Positions 1 to 6,400 of a stretch of 14,194 bases of DNA are shown here, in pieces. Source of the stretch: Chloroflexota bacterium (GTDB taxonomy: Bacteria; Chloroflexota; Dehalococcoidia; Lucifugimonadales; Lucifugimonadaceae); the NCBI GenBank assembly GCA_009837685.1, contig VXTA01000136.1, positions 1 to 14,194 of the forward strand. Direction: 5' to 3'. The position numbers and the translations under genes were made by a program. Position 1 is the first letter of the stretch. The number at the start of each line of letters is the position of its first letter. The notes under the pieces were generated by a model that saw only the letters and a list, made by a program, of their open reading frames with translations, made no database searches and was not told the DNA's origin.

Positions 1-1440
1 GTCAAGCACTCCGATGAACTCATCAAAGGGGTACGCGCAACCCGAGGGTCTGCTGAAGTACGCAACTGTTGGCACGGAATATCTTGGCAATCGTTCGATG
101 AACGTCACTCCGAGTTCTACGCCGCCTTTGAATATCGGCCTGCGCGACCAGAGGTCTGGGATGTCGCCGCAAAAAACCAGCCTTCCGAGCCAAGCCGTTC
201 TGACTTTCAGACCGTCTGGGACGCAGCCGGTCAACCAATTCCGATCGATTAGAAACTCGTTGAGCCTGGTGAGTTTTTCCAGTTCATTTGGAACATTACC
301 TGTCAGATAATTGGCTCCGAGGATCAAAGATTCTAGTTTTGCAAGATTGCCGAGATCACTTGGTATCTCGCCGTCGAGGCTGTTCTGGGCAACATCTAAG
401 CGAACAATATTTCGGAGATTGCCGAACTCACGAGGGATTTCGCCTTTGAGATTGTTGACTCCGATATCTAAATGTCGGAGGTTCGTCAGATTGCCAAGTT
501 CCGGTGGGATGGTACCGGTAAGACGGTTGTCGGTGAGGTCGAGATTTTCGAGCGCGTCCAGTCTTCCGAGTTCTGGTGGCAACACGCCGCTTAATTCTTG
601 GAAGGCGTAAACCAGTTCAATGACTCTGAGCGGGGTGCCGCCCAATCGAAGGCCTTGCCATTCAAAGATCGAGAGAGTGTCGTGCCAGTTCAGTTCGGCG
701 TCGCCGGCGAGACGGTCCTTTATCCAGAGCAGAGTTTCGCAGTCACGGACGAGGCCGCGGTTGGATCCAGGTGTTGGTACAGCTATGCCGTTGGAGCAGT
801 TGAATTCTGGTTCGGGTGTCGCAGTTGGAGTGTGAGTCGCGGTGGGCGTGATTGTCGAGGTGTGAGTAGCTGTGGGGGTTGGTGTATTAGTAGGTGACGA
901 TGTTGGAGTTGGAGTTTGCGTAGGGGTGTTCGTTGGAGTAGGTGTCGGAATCGGAGTGGGAGTATCGGTGGGTGAGGGTGTTGGAGTGGAAGTTGCCGTA
1001 GGCGTAGAGGTGGGTGTACTAGTTAACGTGGACGTAGGCATGGGTGTTGGCGTAGATATGGATGTCGATGTGACGGTTGGGGTCGCGGTGTGCGTTGGGG
1101 TTGGAGTTTCCGAGGGCGTCGCGGTGTGAGTCGCTGTAGGCGTGCTGGTGGAGGTCGCGGTAGACGTCTCGGTTGCTGTCGGAGTTGACGTTTTGGTTGG
1201 GACTGGAGTGGGAATAGGTTCCGGAAGTTCTGTAGCGGTGGGTACTGGCGGCCTTGTAGAAGTCGGCGATGGCGTCGGAGAGGGTTTTGGCTCGATTGCG
1301 GTGGTGGGCGTTGGCTGTTCGGTTGAAGTGCAGGCGTTGAACAGCACAAAAGCGAATGCGAGCGCGATTGCTATGCATTTCAAGTCGGTGAGAGTCGAGA
1401 TCGCGCCTGACAAAGCGGGATGTAAACTTTGGTAACTCAC
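1..1440 (-). CDS. Leucine-rich-repeat lipoprotein with Thr/Pro-rich linker (C-terminus beyond left edge)
   Basis: All 480 codons from GTG at 1440 to base 1 are open, so the gene continues past the left edge. Order: hydrophobic signal segment (about residues 23-36) ending in FNAC with Cys37, a probable but non-canonical lipobox; a Thr/Pro-rich linker (43-212); a small domain with an FNCSNG motif, DCETLL and a Trp-rich stretch (213-280); then plant-type LRRs of form LxxLDLxxNxLxGxIPxxLGNL (about 281-411); then a non-LRR tail. I infer a surface protein anchored outside the cytoplasmic membrane, the linker spanning the envelope and the LRRs binding an unknown ligand. The same CSNG/DCETLL domain before LRRs is familiar to me from other Chloroflexota. 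Start is uncertain: in-frame stops lie just upstream of GTG 1440, but TTG at 1383 would give a more typical signal peptide ([12 protein letters not shown]). Neither has a clear ribosome binding site. Confidence 0.85.
   Translation of the reverse strand, partial: MSYQSLHPALSGAISTLTDLKCIAIALAFAFVLFNACTSTEQPTPTTAIEPKPSPTPSPTSTRPPVPTATELPEPIPTPVPTKTSTPTATETSTATSTSTPTATHTATPSETPTPTHTATPTVTSTSISTPTPMPTSTLTSTPTSTPTATSTPTPSPTDTPTPIPTPTPTNTPTQTPTPTSSPTNTPTPTATHTSTITPTATHTPTATPEPEFNCSNGIAVPTPGSNRGLVRDCETLLWIKDRLAGDAELNWHDTLSIFEWQGLRLGGTPLRVIELVYAFQELSGVLPPELGRLDALENLDLTDNRLTGTIPPELGNLTNLRHLDIGVNNLKGEIPREFGNLRNIVRLDVAQNSLDGEIPSDLGNLAKLESLILGANYLTGNVPNELEKLTRLNEFLIDRNWLTGCVPDGLKVRTAWLGRLVFCGDIPDLWSRRPIFKGGVELGVTFIERLPRYSVPTVAYFSRPSGCAYPFDEFIGVLD
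265..552 (-). repeat. Four consecutive 24-residue leucine-rich repeats
   Basis: Residues 297-320, 321-344, 345-368 and 369-392 are in-phase 24-residue units with conserved Leu, Asn and LxGxIP positions (LTGTIP, LKGEIP, LDGEIP, LTGNVP). A partial unit ([10 protein letters not shown]) precedes them and a degenerate one (LTGCVP) follows. The LxGxIP form is the plant-specific LRR class, also common in bacterial surface proteins. Confidence 0.85.
805..1314 (-). repeat. Low-complexity region encoding Thr/Pro-rich linker
   Basis: About 170 codons (residues 43-212 of the lipoprotein) alternate Thr with Pro, Ser or Ala, giving runs such as [17 protein letters not shown]. At DNA level it is a degenerate hexameric repeat of ACN-CCN type; the opposite strand reads as Gly/Val-rich frames, which are artefacts. 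Such linkers typically hold a domain away from the cell surface and are often O-glycosylated. The tract is prone to length change by slippage. Confidence 0.85.
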
Positions 1441-1475
1441 GAAGGACTATTAACCAAAAACGGGGTCAATGGATT

Positions 1476-2195
1476 ATGCGCACGAGCAAGATTAGGTCAG
1501 CCATTAACAATAAATCGAAAGTTACCAGCATAACTTTTACGTTTCCGGCTCCGTCTTTGGCGGAGATGGCGGGTTACGCAGGGTTCGATGTGTTGCATCT
1601 GGACATGGAGCACGGAGTGTTTGATTGGAACGATGTCGAGGCGATGTGTCGTGCGGGCGAACTGAATGGTATGACTTGCACAGCTCGGATACCCAATACT
1701 GAGACGGACACGATTCTGCGGGCGTTCGATCGCGGGCTGATGGGCATACTGTGTCCGCACGTGGACAACGCTGAACAGGCGGAACGGATCGCGAAGGCGG
1801 CACGTTTCGGACCGGTCGGAGAGCGCAGTTTCGGAACCTCGCGAGGCAGAGAGTACGGCATGGCGGGACATGAATCGCCCGACTACATGGCGAGTTTCAA
1901 CGAGCAGGTGACGGTGGCGGCGCAGATCGAGACCGCGAACGCGGTGGAGACGATCGACGATATCCTGCAAGTTGAAGGCATCGACCTTATCGCATTCGGA
2001 TCGAACGACTTGGCGCAGTCGATGGGTTATTCGGGCTATCCGAACCATCCTGAAGTGCGCGCGGCGGAGCAGAGGGTTCGCGACGCGACACACGCCGCGG
2101 GAGGATTGTTGACCGAAGACGTCGAGGTCGGTATCAACCTGGTGCAGTGGTTACCTGAGGTCTGGGCGGATTGGATGGCCTCGGCGCGGGCTTAA
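1476..2195 (+). CDS. HpcH/HpaI-family class II aldolase
   Basis: 239 residues; the family is usually about 250-260. HpaI-like enzymes are metal-dependent TIM-barrel aldolases that make or cleave pyruvate adducts of aldehydes. Visible family landmarks: LDMEHG with His46, matching the catalytic His of HpaI; Arg71 in ARIPNTE, matching the pyruvate-carboxylate Arg; Gln150 and Glu152 in QIETANAVE, the metal site; and Asp178 in GSNDLAQSMG, the second metal ligand. All key residues look intact, so it should be active, but the aldehyde substrate cannot be read from sequence. GGGG about 10 bases upstream of ATG 1476 is a weak ribosome binding site. It is divergent from the lipoprotein with only 35 bases between them if that gene starts at GTG 1440. 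Confidence 0.88.
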   Translation: MRTSKIRSAINNKSKVTSITFTFPAPSLAEMAGYAGFDVLHLDMEHGVFDWNDVEAMCRAGELNGMTCTARIPNTETDTILRAFDRGLMGILCPHVDNAEQAERIAKAARFGPVGERSFGTSRGREYGMAGHESPDYMASFNEQVTVAAQIETANAVETIDDILQVEGIDLIAFGSNDLAQSMGYSGYPNHPEVRAAEQRVRDATHAAGGLLTEDVEVGINLVQWLPEVWADWMASARA

Positions 2196-2241
2196 ACGCC
2201 GATATCTCCGACATCGAATCGACCTTCTCCGTTCGGAATAG

Positions 2242-2260
2242 TGTGTAATAAACTTACACA
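2242..2260. promoter_or_regulatory. Perfect palindrome upstream of vapBC, candidate antitoxin operator
   Basis: TGTGTAA, a 5-base spacer TAAAC, then TTACACA: perfect 7-base arms, 40 bases upstream of the antitoxin ATG at 2300, in a locally AT-rich stretch. Ribbon-helix-helix antitoxins bind such short inverted repeats near their own promoter to autoregulate the operon, so this is the natural candidate operator. No convincing -35/-10 pair could be fixed. Confidence 0.5.
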
Positions 2261-2299
2261 TACACAACAGAGATACATAACATCATTGAGGCGTAAGTC

Positions 2300-2587
2300 A
2301 TGGCCAGGGTACAGATGGTGATACCGGATGCGGATAAGTATCGTTTCGTGCATCAGGCGCGGCGCGAAGGGATGTCTTTGAGTGCGTGGTTGCGGGCGGC
2401 GGCTCACGATCGTTTGGCTGTTCGGCAAGGATCGAAGCGGTTTCAGTCCGTTGAGGATGTTAAACGTTTCTTCGAGTGGTGCGCAACGCTTGACGATTCT
2501 GAAGGTGAACCCGAACGTGAACCTGATTGGGAGGAGCACTTGGCGGTGATTAAAGAATCTAAACTCCGAGGGCTACCCAGACCTTGA
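2300..2587 (+). CDS. vapB: VapB-like antitoxin, ribbon-helix-helix type
   Basis: 95 residues. The N-terminus fits a ribbon-helix-helix DNA-binding domain: strand VQMVIP (4-9), helix about 10-22, turn at GMSLS, second helix SAWLRAAAHDRL (28-39). The C-terminal part is charged and rich in Glu/Asp (about 65-82), as expected for the segment that wraps and blocks the toxin. It lies directly upstream of the PIN-domain gene and overlaps it by 4 bases, the classic antitoxin-first type II toxin-antitoxin layout. GAGG at 2288-2291 is a plausible ribosome binding site. The pairing and family-level call rest mainly on context plus the RHH-like pattern; the exact antitoxin subfamily is not resolved. Confidence 0.75.
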   Translation: MARVQMVIPDADKYRFVHQARREGMSLSAWLRAAAHDRLAVRQGSKRFQSVEDVKRFFEWCATLDDSEGEPEREPDWEEHLAVIKESKLRGLPRP

Positions 2588-2973
2588 TTTTCGTTGACAC
2601 AAACGTCTTCATGTACGCCGTTGGAACGCCTCATCCCCGTCGCCAGTCAGCCATTGAGTTTTTCGTCGATGCGCAGAGAACTAACGCGCAACTCGCGACG
2701 TCTGCTGAGGTGTTGCAAGAACTAATGCACGCATACATCCCTGTTGCGAGGTATCAACGACTTGAAGCCGCAATGACATTGGTCGATGAGGCGGTATTCG
2801 AGGTTTGGCCGTTGGAAAAAGAAGATGTGACTCTGGCTATGCAGTTGGAGAATCAACACCGCATGTTGAGTTCTAGGGACCTTTGTCACTTGGCATCATG
2901 TCGTCGACGTGAGGTCAGCGACATGATGACGTTTGATCAGGCGCTACGCGGCGCGTTTGGCACGGTTTCGTAG
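2584..2973 (+). CDS. vapC: VapC-type PIN-domain ribonuclease toxin
   Basis: 129 residues, normal for VapC. PIN domains are Mg-dependent RNases; VapC toxins usually cut tRNA or rRNA to halt growth. The acidic set is visible: Asp5 in FVDTNVF, Glu46 in EVLQELMHAY, Asp99 in SSRDLCHLAS, and Asp118 in MTFDQAL. The start is TTG at 2584: only this start includes the essential Asp5, and the next Met would remove it. TTGA at 2584-2587 contains both this start and the TGA stop of the antitoxin, implying coupled translation. There is no clear ribosome binding site of its own, consistent with lower toxin output. The catalytic set looks intact, so the toxin is predicted functional. Confidence 0.85.
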   Translation: MIFVDTNVFMYAVGTPHPRRQSAIEFFVDAQRTNAQLATSAEVLQELMHAYIPVARYQRLEAAMTLVDEAVFEVWPLEKEDVTLAMQLENQHRMLSSRDLCHLASCRRREVSDMMTFDQALRGAFGTVS

Positions 2974-3050
2974 ATTCCCGCCCCCGTATCGGTGTACGGG
3001 GCAGGCCTCGCGGGGATGACAGTCTGGATTCCGGCTTTCGCCGGAATGAC
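2974..3050. repeat. Composite palindromic repeat unit, possible dispersed element or terminator
   Basis: Directly after the vapC stop. Two hairpins: (1) an outer pair ATTCCCGC (2974-2981) with GCGGGGAT (3010-3017), one mismatch that is G-U in RNA, enclosing a perfect pair CCCCGTA (2982-2988) with TACGGGG (2995-3001); (2) a perfect pair ATTCCGGC (3028-3035) with GCCGGAAT (3040-3047) around TTTC. Both hairpins are followed by GATGAC or AATGAC. The form resembles short GC-rich dispersed palindromes found in many genomes. It could end vapBC transcription, although no T-run follows. No second copy was seen in this window. Confidence 0.6.
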
Positions 3051-3054
3051 TGAG

Positions 3055-3082
3055 TTGTGGAAACTTCGTGATGACGTATCCT
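3055..3082 (+). promoter_or_regulatory. Weak candidate promoter for the first NHL gene
   Basis: TTGTGG (3055-3060), 16-base spacer, TATCCT (3077-3082), 47 bases upstream of ATG 3130. Only partial matches to the sigma-70-like consensus, so this is tentative. Confidence 0.2.
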
Positions 3083-3129
3083 ATTGGGCATCCGTAGAAG
3101 AGGTGGAATAGAAGGAGATCGTAAACGTC

Positions 3130-4116
3130 ATGACTTCGTCAACATCAATCTGCAATCCTGATGGACTCAAGTGGGAACCGGTGGCCGGGTGGCCCAAGCT
3201 GCCGATGGGGGTCTCGTTCTACGGTGACGCCACCTCGGTGGCGGTCGACTCGCAGGACAACGTCTACGTCTTCAACCGCGGGACCGACCCTATATGTGTG
3301 TTTAGTCCAGACGGCGATCTGATCCGTACCATGCTGCATGGGACGGTGACGCGTCCGCACGGGATCGAGATCGACGGCGACGACAACATCTACGTCGTCG
3401 ATGACGACGGACACTACGTCCGCAAGTTCGACCAAGAGGGCGTAGAGCAGATGACGATCGGCGTGCAGGGCGAGCCGTGCGAATGGCAGGGCGGAGGTTA
3501 CTTCAACCGACCGACGGACATCGCTATCCATCCCGACACGGGCGAACTCTTCGTCTCCGACGGTTACGGGAACTCGCGAGTTCACCGGTTCGATCCCGAC
3601 GGCAATCTCATGCAGTCTTGGGGCGAGCCCGGCACCTATGACGGTCAGTTCAGCTTGCCGCACAACATATCGATGCTCGGCGAGGACCAAGTGATCGTCG
3701 CTGACCGAGAGAATTTCCGAGTGCAGATATTCACTACCGACGGTGAGTACGTCGACCAGTGGCACATCCACCACCCGATGTCGGTTACGCAGGGCAAGGG
3801 CAACGACGACAAGATCTACATCGGCGACATGATCCAGCCAGCGGTCCAGCGCGGGGTACCCGATCTCGGAGCGCGAGTGTCGGTCCTGACGGCAGATGGT
3901 CAGTTGATCGAGCGATTGGGCAACCCGCAGCCAGGCATGGGCGTCGACCAGTTCACCGCGCCGCACGGCGTGTCAACCGACTCGCAAGGCAATGTGTATG
4001 TAGCCGAGGTTGCGTACACTAACTTCTACTCCAGCCCCGAGAACTGCGGGATGGACGAACCGCCGAAAGGCGAGATCGTCAGCTTGCGGAAGTGGGCGCC
4101 CGTCAACGGCGCATGA
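3130..4116 (+). CDS. NHL-repeat beta-propeller, PAL-like protein (paralog 1)
   Basis: 328 residues, no signal peptide or membrane segment, so probably cytoplasmic. Repeated D-G-x-x-Y/V blades (SQDNVYVFN, DGDDNIYVVDD, DTGELFVSDG, SQGNVYVAEV) mark NHL propeller repeats. The arrangement matches peptidyl-alpha-hydroxyglycine alpha-amidating lyase: Arg50 in FNRG, His77 in RPHG, Tyr146 in DGYGNSR, His178 in LPHN, Arg193 in DREN and His279 in APHG correspond by motif to the catalytic Arg/Tyr/Arg and the three zinc His of animal PAL. Animal PAL splits peptidyl-hydroxyglycine into amide and glyoxylate; no peptide amidation is known here, so the substrate is open. AAGGAG at 3112-3117 is a good ribosome binding site, 12 bases from the ATG. 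Closest relative in the window is the gene at 4885. Confidence 0.83.
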   Translation: MTSSTSICNPDGLKWEPVAGWPKLPMGVSFYGDATSVAVDSQDNVYVFNRGTDPICVFSPDGDLIRTMLHGTVTRPHGIEIDGDDNIYVVDDDGHYVRKFDQEGVEQMTIGVQGEPCEWQGGGYFNRPTDIAIHPDTGELFVSDGYGNSRVHRFDPDGNLMQSWGEPGTYDGQFSLPHNISMLGEDQVIVADRENFRVQIFTTDGEYVDQWHIHHPMSVTQGKGNDDKIYIGDMIQPAVQRGVPDLGARVSVLTADGQLIERLGNPQPGMGVDQFTAPHGVSTDSQGNVYVAEVAYTNFYSSPENCGMDEPPKGEIVSLRKWAPVNGA

Positions 4117-4131
4117 TTTTTGCCAACCGTC

Positions 4132-4159
4132 TTGTGAAATGCAACTAGTGTTGTAATAT
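4132..4159 (+). promoter_or_regulatory. Candidate promoter for the 4226-4791 gene pair
   Basis: TTGTGA (4132-4137), 16-base spacer, TAATAT (4154-4159), in the 109-base gap after the first NHL gene. Partial consensus match and sensible position; not stronger than that. Confidence 0.3.
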
Positions 4160-4225
4160 ACGCGAATCGAGGCGAGAAATTCGACCTTGATTAGACAGCA
4201 CATGCATTTCAAGACGGTTGGTTAT

Positions 4226-4645
4226 ATGAGCACATCAGATTGGTTGGCGGCGGCAGGAATAGGCGTATCCGCCGGGACACTGGTTGCGGTCGGTTTCGGC
4301 GCGGTGTGGTTGCAACACTACTTGGAGAACCTTAGATTGAAGCGGGAGGTTTTCCGTAGAGTGGTAGGCAACGTTCACGGGATTATCCATGACTGTCAGG
4401 TCTTCAAAGATTCTCACTCCTTTAACGAAGCTGGTCTGATCGCGATTAATGAGGTACGCGCTACGTACAGCGAAAATGACGTACTAATTGCTTGGTCAAA
4501 CTGGCACGCTTCGGATGATCCCATAGACTTTGCCGAACTTATCCGAGCTATGAGCGCGGCATGTAAACTCAAGCAGTACCAGAATATGGGTCCAAGAGAG
4601 GTCGCAGACGCGTTTAAATGTAGTTGTGTTCCCGACGTGGTCTAA
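4226..4645 (+). CDS. Single-pass membrane protein of unknown function
   Basis: 139 residues from ATG 4226. Residues about 7-30 form one transmembrane helix (WLAAAGIGVSAGTLVAVGFG), followed by a basic stretch (LRLKREVFRR) that by the positive-inside rule would place the roughly 105-residue C-terminal domain in the cytoplasm. That domain is mixed alpha-helical with two close Cys near the end (KCSC) and matches no family I recognise. In-frame alternatives are TTG 4187 and ATG 4202; ATG 4226 was preferred because the hydrophobic segment then sits near the N-terminus, but no start has a convincing ribosome binding site. It is followed after 11 bases by a 44-residue gene, so the two probably form an operon. 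Confidence 0.6.
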   Translation: MSTSDWLAAAGIGVSAGTLVAVGFGAVWLQHYLENLRLKREVFRRVVGNVHGIIHDCQVFKDSHSFNEAGLIAINEVRATYSENDVLIAWSNWHASDDPIDFAELIRAMSAACKLKQYQNMGPREVADAFKCSCVPDVV

Positions 4646-4651
4646 GGGAGG
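4645..4651 (+). promoter_or_regulatory. Strong ribosome binding site of the 44-residue gene
   Basis: AGGGAGG ends five bases before ATG 4657 and begins on the last base of the preceding stop codon. It is among the best ribosome binding sites in the window and is the main reason to accept the short gene that follows. Confidence 0.65.
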
Positions 4652-4656
4652 TTCCA

Positions 4657-4791
4657 ATGGCCGAAAAAAGCACGAAAACGATTTTCTTCAAAAATGCCCG
4701 CCCCCACAACTGGCTCGATGACGCCAAGAAGCAAAAGGAGAAGGAAGCTAAAGTTGCCAGCAAGACAAAAATAGCGAATTCCGATACTTAA
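4657..4791 (+). CDS. 44-residue basic small protein, unknown function
   Basis: ATG 4657 to TAA 4789-4791 encodes 44 residues. Thirteen are Lys or Arg and only five Asp/Glu, so it is strongly basic; it begins MAEKSTKTIFFKNARPHNWL and has a Lys/Glu-rich helical tail (about 21-39). There is no signal peptide or membrane segment. The AGGGAGG site with ideal spacing, immediate position behind the membrane-protein gene, and a full open frame support a real gene. The gene is less GC-rich than its neighbours and sits between two duplicated NHL genes, suggesting an acquired two-gene insert. I recognise no family. A role binding nucleic acid or acidic membrane lipid would fit the charge but is a guess. 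Confidence 0.6.
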   Translation: MAEKSTKTIFFKNARPHNWLDDAKKQKEKEAKVASKTKIANSDT

Positions 4792-4884
4792 CACTTAGCG
4801 CACAAAGAGTTTCATTTCTGTGGTAGCCATGCCATCGGACTTACCATCGTCAAACAAGCGGCTCGAAACTAGGACCTTAATCCC

Positions 4885-5802
4885 ATGCCATACCAACCCG
4901 TCCCATACTGGGCAAAACTCCCACACCCGATGTCCTTCAAAGAAGCCACATCGGTGGCGGTCGATTCGCAGGACCGCGTCTACATCTTCAATCGCGGCAA
5001 CTGGCCAATGATGATCTTCGATGCCGACGGCAACTTCATAGAGACCTGGGGAGCGGGCGAGTTCAATCGCCCGCACGGCATATTCATCGACGGCGACGAC
5101 AATCTTTATCTCGCCGATGACGACGACCATGTCGTTGAAAAGCGAACACCGTCGGGCGAGATAATCTTCCGGATCGGCGAGCGCGGAAAGCCGGCGGCGT
5201 GGCAGGAGGGCGATCCCTTCAACAGACCTACCGACATCGTGGTGCATCCCGAGTCGAGGGACATTTTCATCACCGACGGCTACGGGAACTCGCGGGTTCA
5301 CAAATACGGCCCTGAAGGCAACCACATCACATCGTGGGGTTCACCGGGGGCTTTGGACGGTCAGTTCAGCCTGCCGCACAACGTCTGCATGCTCGGTGAT
5401 GACAGGATCGTAGTGTGCGATCGCGAGAACTTCAGGATTCAGGTTTTCAGTCTGGACGGGGAGTATCTGGATCAGAAGCACATGCATCGTCCTATCGCGT
5501 GTGCCAACGGACGCGCGGGCGATGACCGAATCTACGTCGCCGAGGCTGGCGCACCAGCCGTCCAAGCAGGCGTACGCAACCTCGGCCAACGCGTCGTCAT
5601 CCTCGACACCGACCTAAACGAAGTCGACTCTTTCGGCGCAGGCCTCGCAGGCGAGGGACACGACCAATTCATCGCATCGCACGGCATCGCAACCGACTCC
5701 ACCGGCGCCGTCTACATCGCTGAGGTTTCGTACACGAACACGGGCTCGAACCTGAACCCGCCACGGGAAGTTACCAGCTTGCGAAAGTGGGAGCCGGTTT
5801 AG
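4885..5802 (+). CDS. NHL-repeat beta-propeller, PAL-like protein (paralog 2)
   Basis: 305 residues, no signal peptide. Same blade layout as the gene at 3130 with near-identical motifs: TSVAVDSQD, FNRG (Arg37), NRPHG (His64), FNRPTDI, DGYGNSRVH (Tyr133), GQFSLPHN (His165), DRENFR (Arg180), and VTSLRKWEPV at the end. The last PAL-type zinc His is kept as His266, but in ASHG rather than APHG. The PAL-like residue set is therefore complete by motif. Short DNA blocks still match paralog 1 closely (for example the GQFSLPHN codons), indicating fairly recent duplication. It is shorter than paralog 1 at the N-terminus and lacks that protein's Cys-containing insert before the C-terminus. Its stop overlaps by 4 bases the stop of the DinB-like gene on the other strand. 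Confidence 0.83.
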   Translation: MPYQPVPYWAKLPHPMSFKEATSVAVDSQDRVYIFNRGNWPMMIFDADGNFIETWGAGEFNRPHGIFIDGDDNLYLADDDDHVVEKRTPSGEIIFRIGERGKPAAWQEGDPFNRPTDIVVHPESRDIFITDGYGNSRVHKYGPEGNHITSWGSPGALDGQFSLPHNVCMLGDDRIVVCDRENFRIQVFSLDGEYLDQKHMHRPIACANGRAGDDRIYVAEAGAPAVQAGVRNLGQRVVILDTDLNEVDSFGAGLAGEGHDQFIASHGIATDSTGAVYIAEVSYTNTGSNLNPPREVTSLRKWEPV

Positions 5803-6278
5803 CGGGGCGAACTGCTTAAATGCTCAGCCCTCCAAGCCCGAATCTGCGCGGCATGCTCTTCATAGTGCAGGAACGACCACTCATCGATTAGCCGACGTCT
5901 AGGATGGTCTTGCTCGAAATGACTGGCGGGTGTGTTGGCTAGAGCGTCGCGGAGTCGGCGATGGGTCGAATCTAGGCGTTCGATGACTTCCCGCGGCGAC
6001 GCGTCCACCATTGTCGAGATCGCCTCCGCGTTGAATGTGTCGGCATCCGGCTCGGGGTAGTCGTAACCGTCGTCGGGTGTCTCGAGAGCAGTCATCAGAA
6101 GGCGCTCCCACGCGCCGATGTGCCAGAGGATCTGGTTGACCGACCACTCGCCGCAAGCTCCGGGTTCTTCGGCGTCTTCGCTGCGAAGCTCGTTGAAAGA
6201 CGCGCGGAAGCGACGCCATGCGTCGTCGATAGCTAGGATGACGAGGCGTTTGGTGGTGTCTTGATCGTGTTCAGCCAT
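5799..6278 (-). CDS. DinB-like four-helix metal-binding protein
   Basis: 159 residues from ATG at 6278; a longer in-frame ATG at 6329 exists, but the added residues (His/Arg-rich) look non-coding. DinB/mycothiol-dependent isomerase-like proteins are four-helix bundles with a three-His metal site. Here the pattern is His53 in LWHIGAWE, then His138 and His142 in HYEEHAAQIRAW, the expected spacing for the family. EWSVNQILWHIGAWE is a typical DinB helix-2 motif. Members include thiol-dependent S-transferases and many proteins of unknown role, so no reaction can be assigned. It is convergent with the second NHL gene and divergent from the third. There is no clear ribosome binding site at either start. 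Confidence 0.75.
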   Translation of the reverse strand: MAEHDQDTTKRLVILAIDDAWRRFRASFNELRSEDAEEPGACGEWSVNQILWHIGAWERLLMTALETPDDGYDYPEPDADTFNAEAISTMVDASPREVIERLDSTHRRLRDALANTPASHFEQDHPRRRLIDEWSFLHYEEHAAQIRAWRAEHLSSSPR

Positions 6279-6323
6279 TGTCGTGAGGTGCAGTGGCGTA
6301 TGCCGATGGTAACTGAAGCGGCG

Positions 6324-6356
6324 ATGCATATGTCAGTTCAATGCCGTAATATGCAT
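6324..6356. promoter_or_regulatory. Inverted repeat in the divergent dinB-like / NHL3 gap
   Basis: ATGCATAT (6324-6331) and ATATGCAT (6349-6356) are perfect 8-base inverted arms with a 17-base spacer. The gap between the two divergent genes must hold both promoters, so a regulator site is plausible. The core ATGCAT is self-complementary, which makes chance pairing easier. Confidence 0.25.
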
Positions 6357-6400
6357 GGCATAGCTAATTAACTTGGCGCCTGCGGGCGAGGAGAGATGTC

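Noticed and set aside
805..1314. Possible CRISPR or satellite repeat
   Set aside because: The short degenerate period is codon-scale and keeps a Thr/Pro protein reading; there are no uniform repeats with unique spacers.
598..1435. Gly/Val-rich open frames on the plus strand and His/Arg-rich frames on the minus strand
   Set aside because: They are other-frame readings of the Thr/Pro linker repeat. The frame that joins signal peptide, linker and LRR domain without interruption is the real one.
1497..2093. 198-codon open frame opposite the aldolase
   Set aside because: Composition is Arg/His-rich with no recognisable motif, while the plus strand has the full aldolase active-site set.
3145..3966. 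273-codon open frame on the minus strand opposite NHL paralog 1
   Set aside because: It is antisense to a gene with a clear ribosome binding site and recognisable motifs; GAC/GTC-rich codons of the propeller repeats leave the opposite strand free of stops. Similar frames lie opposite paralogs 2 and 3.
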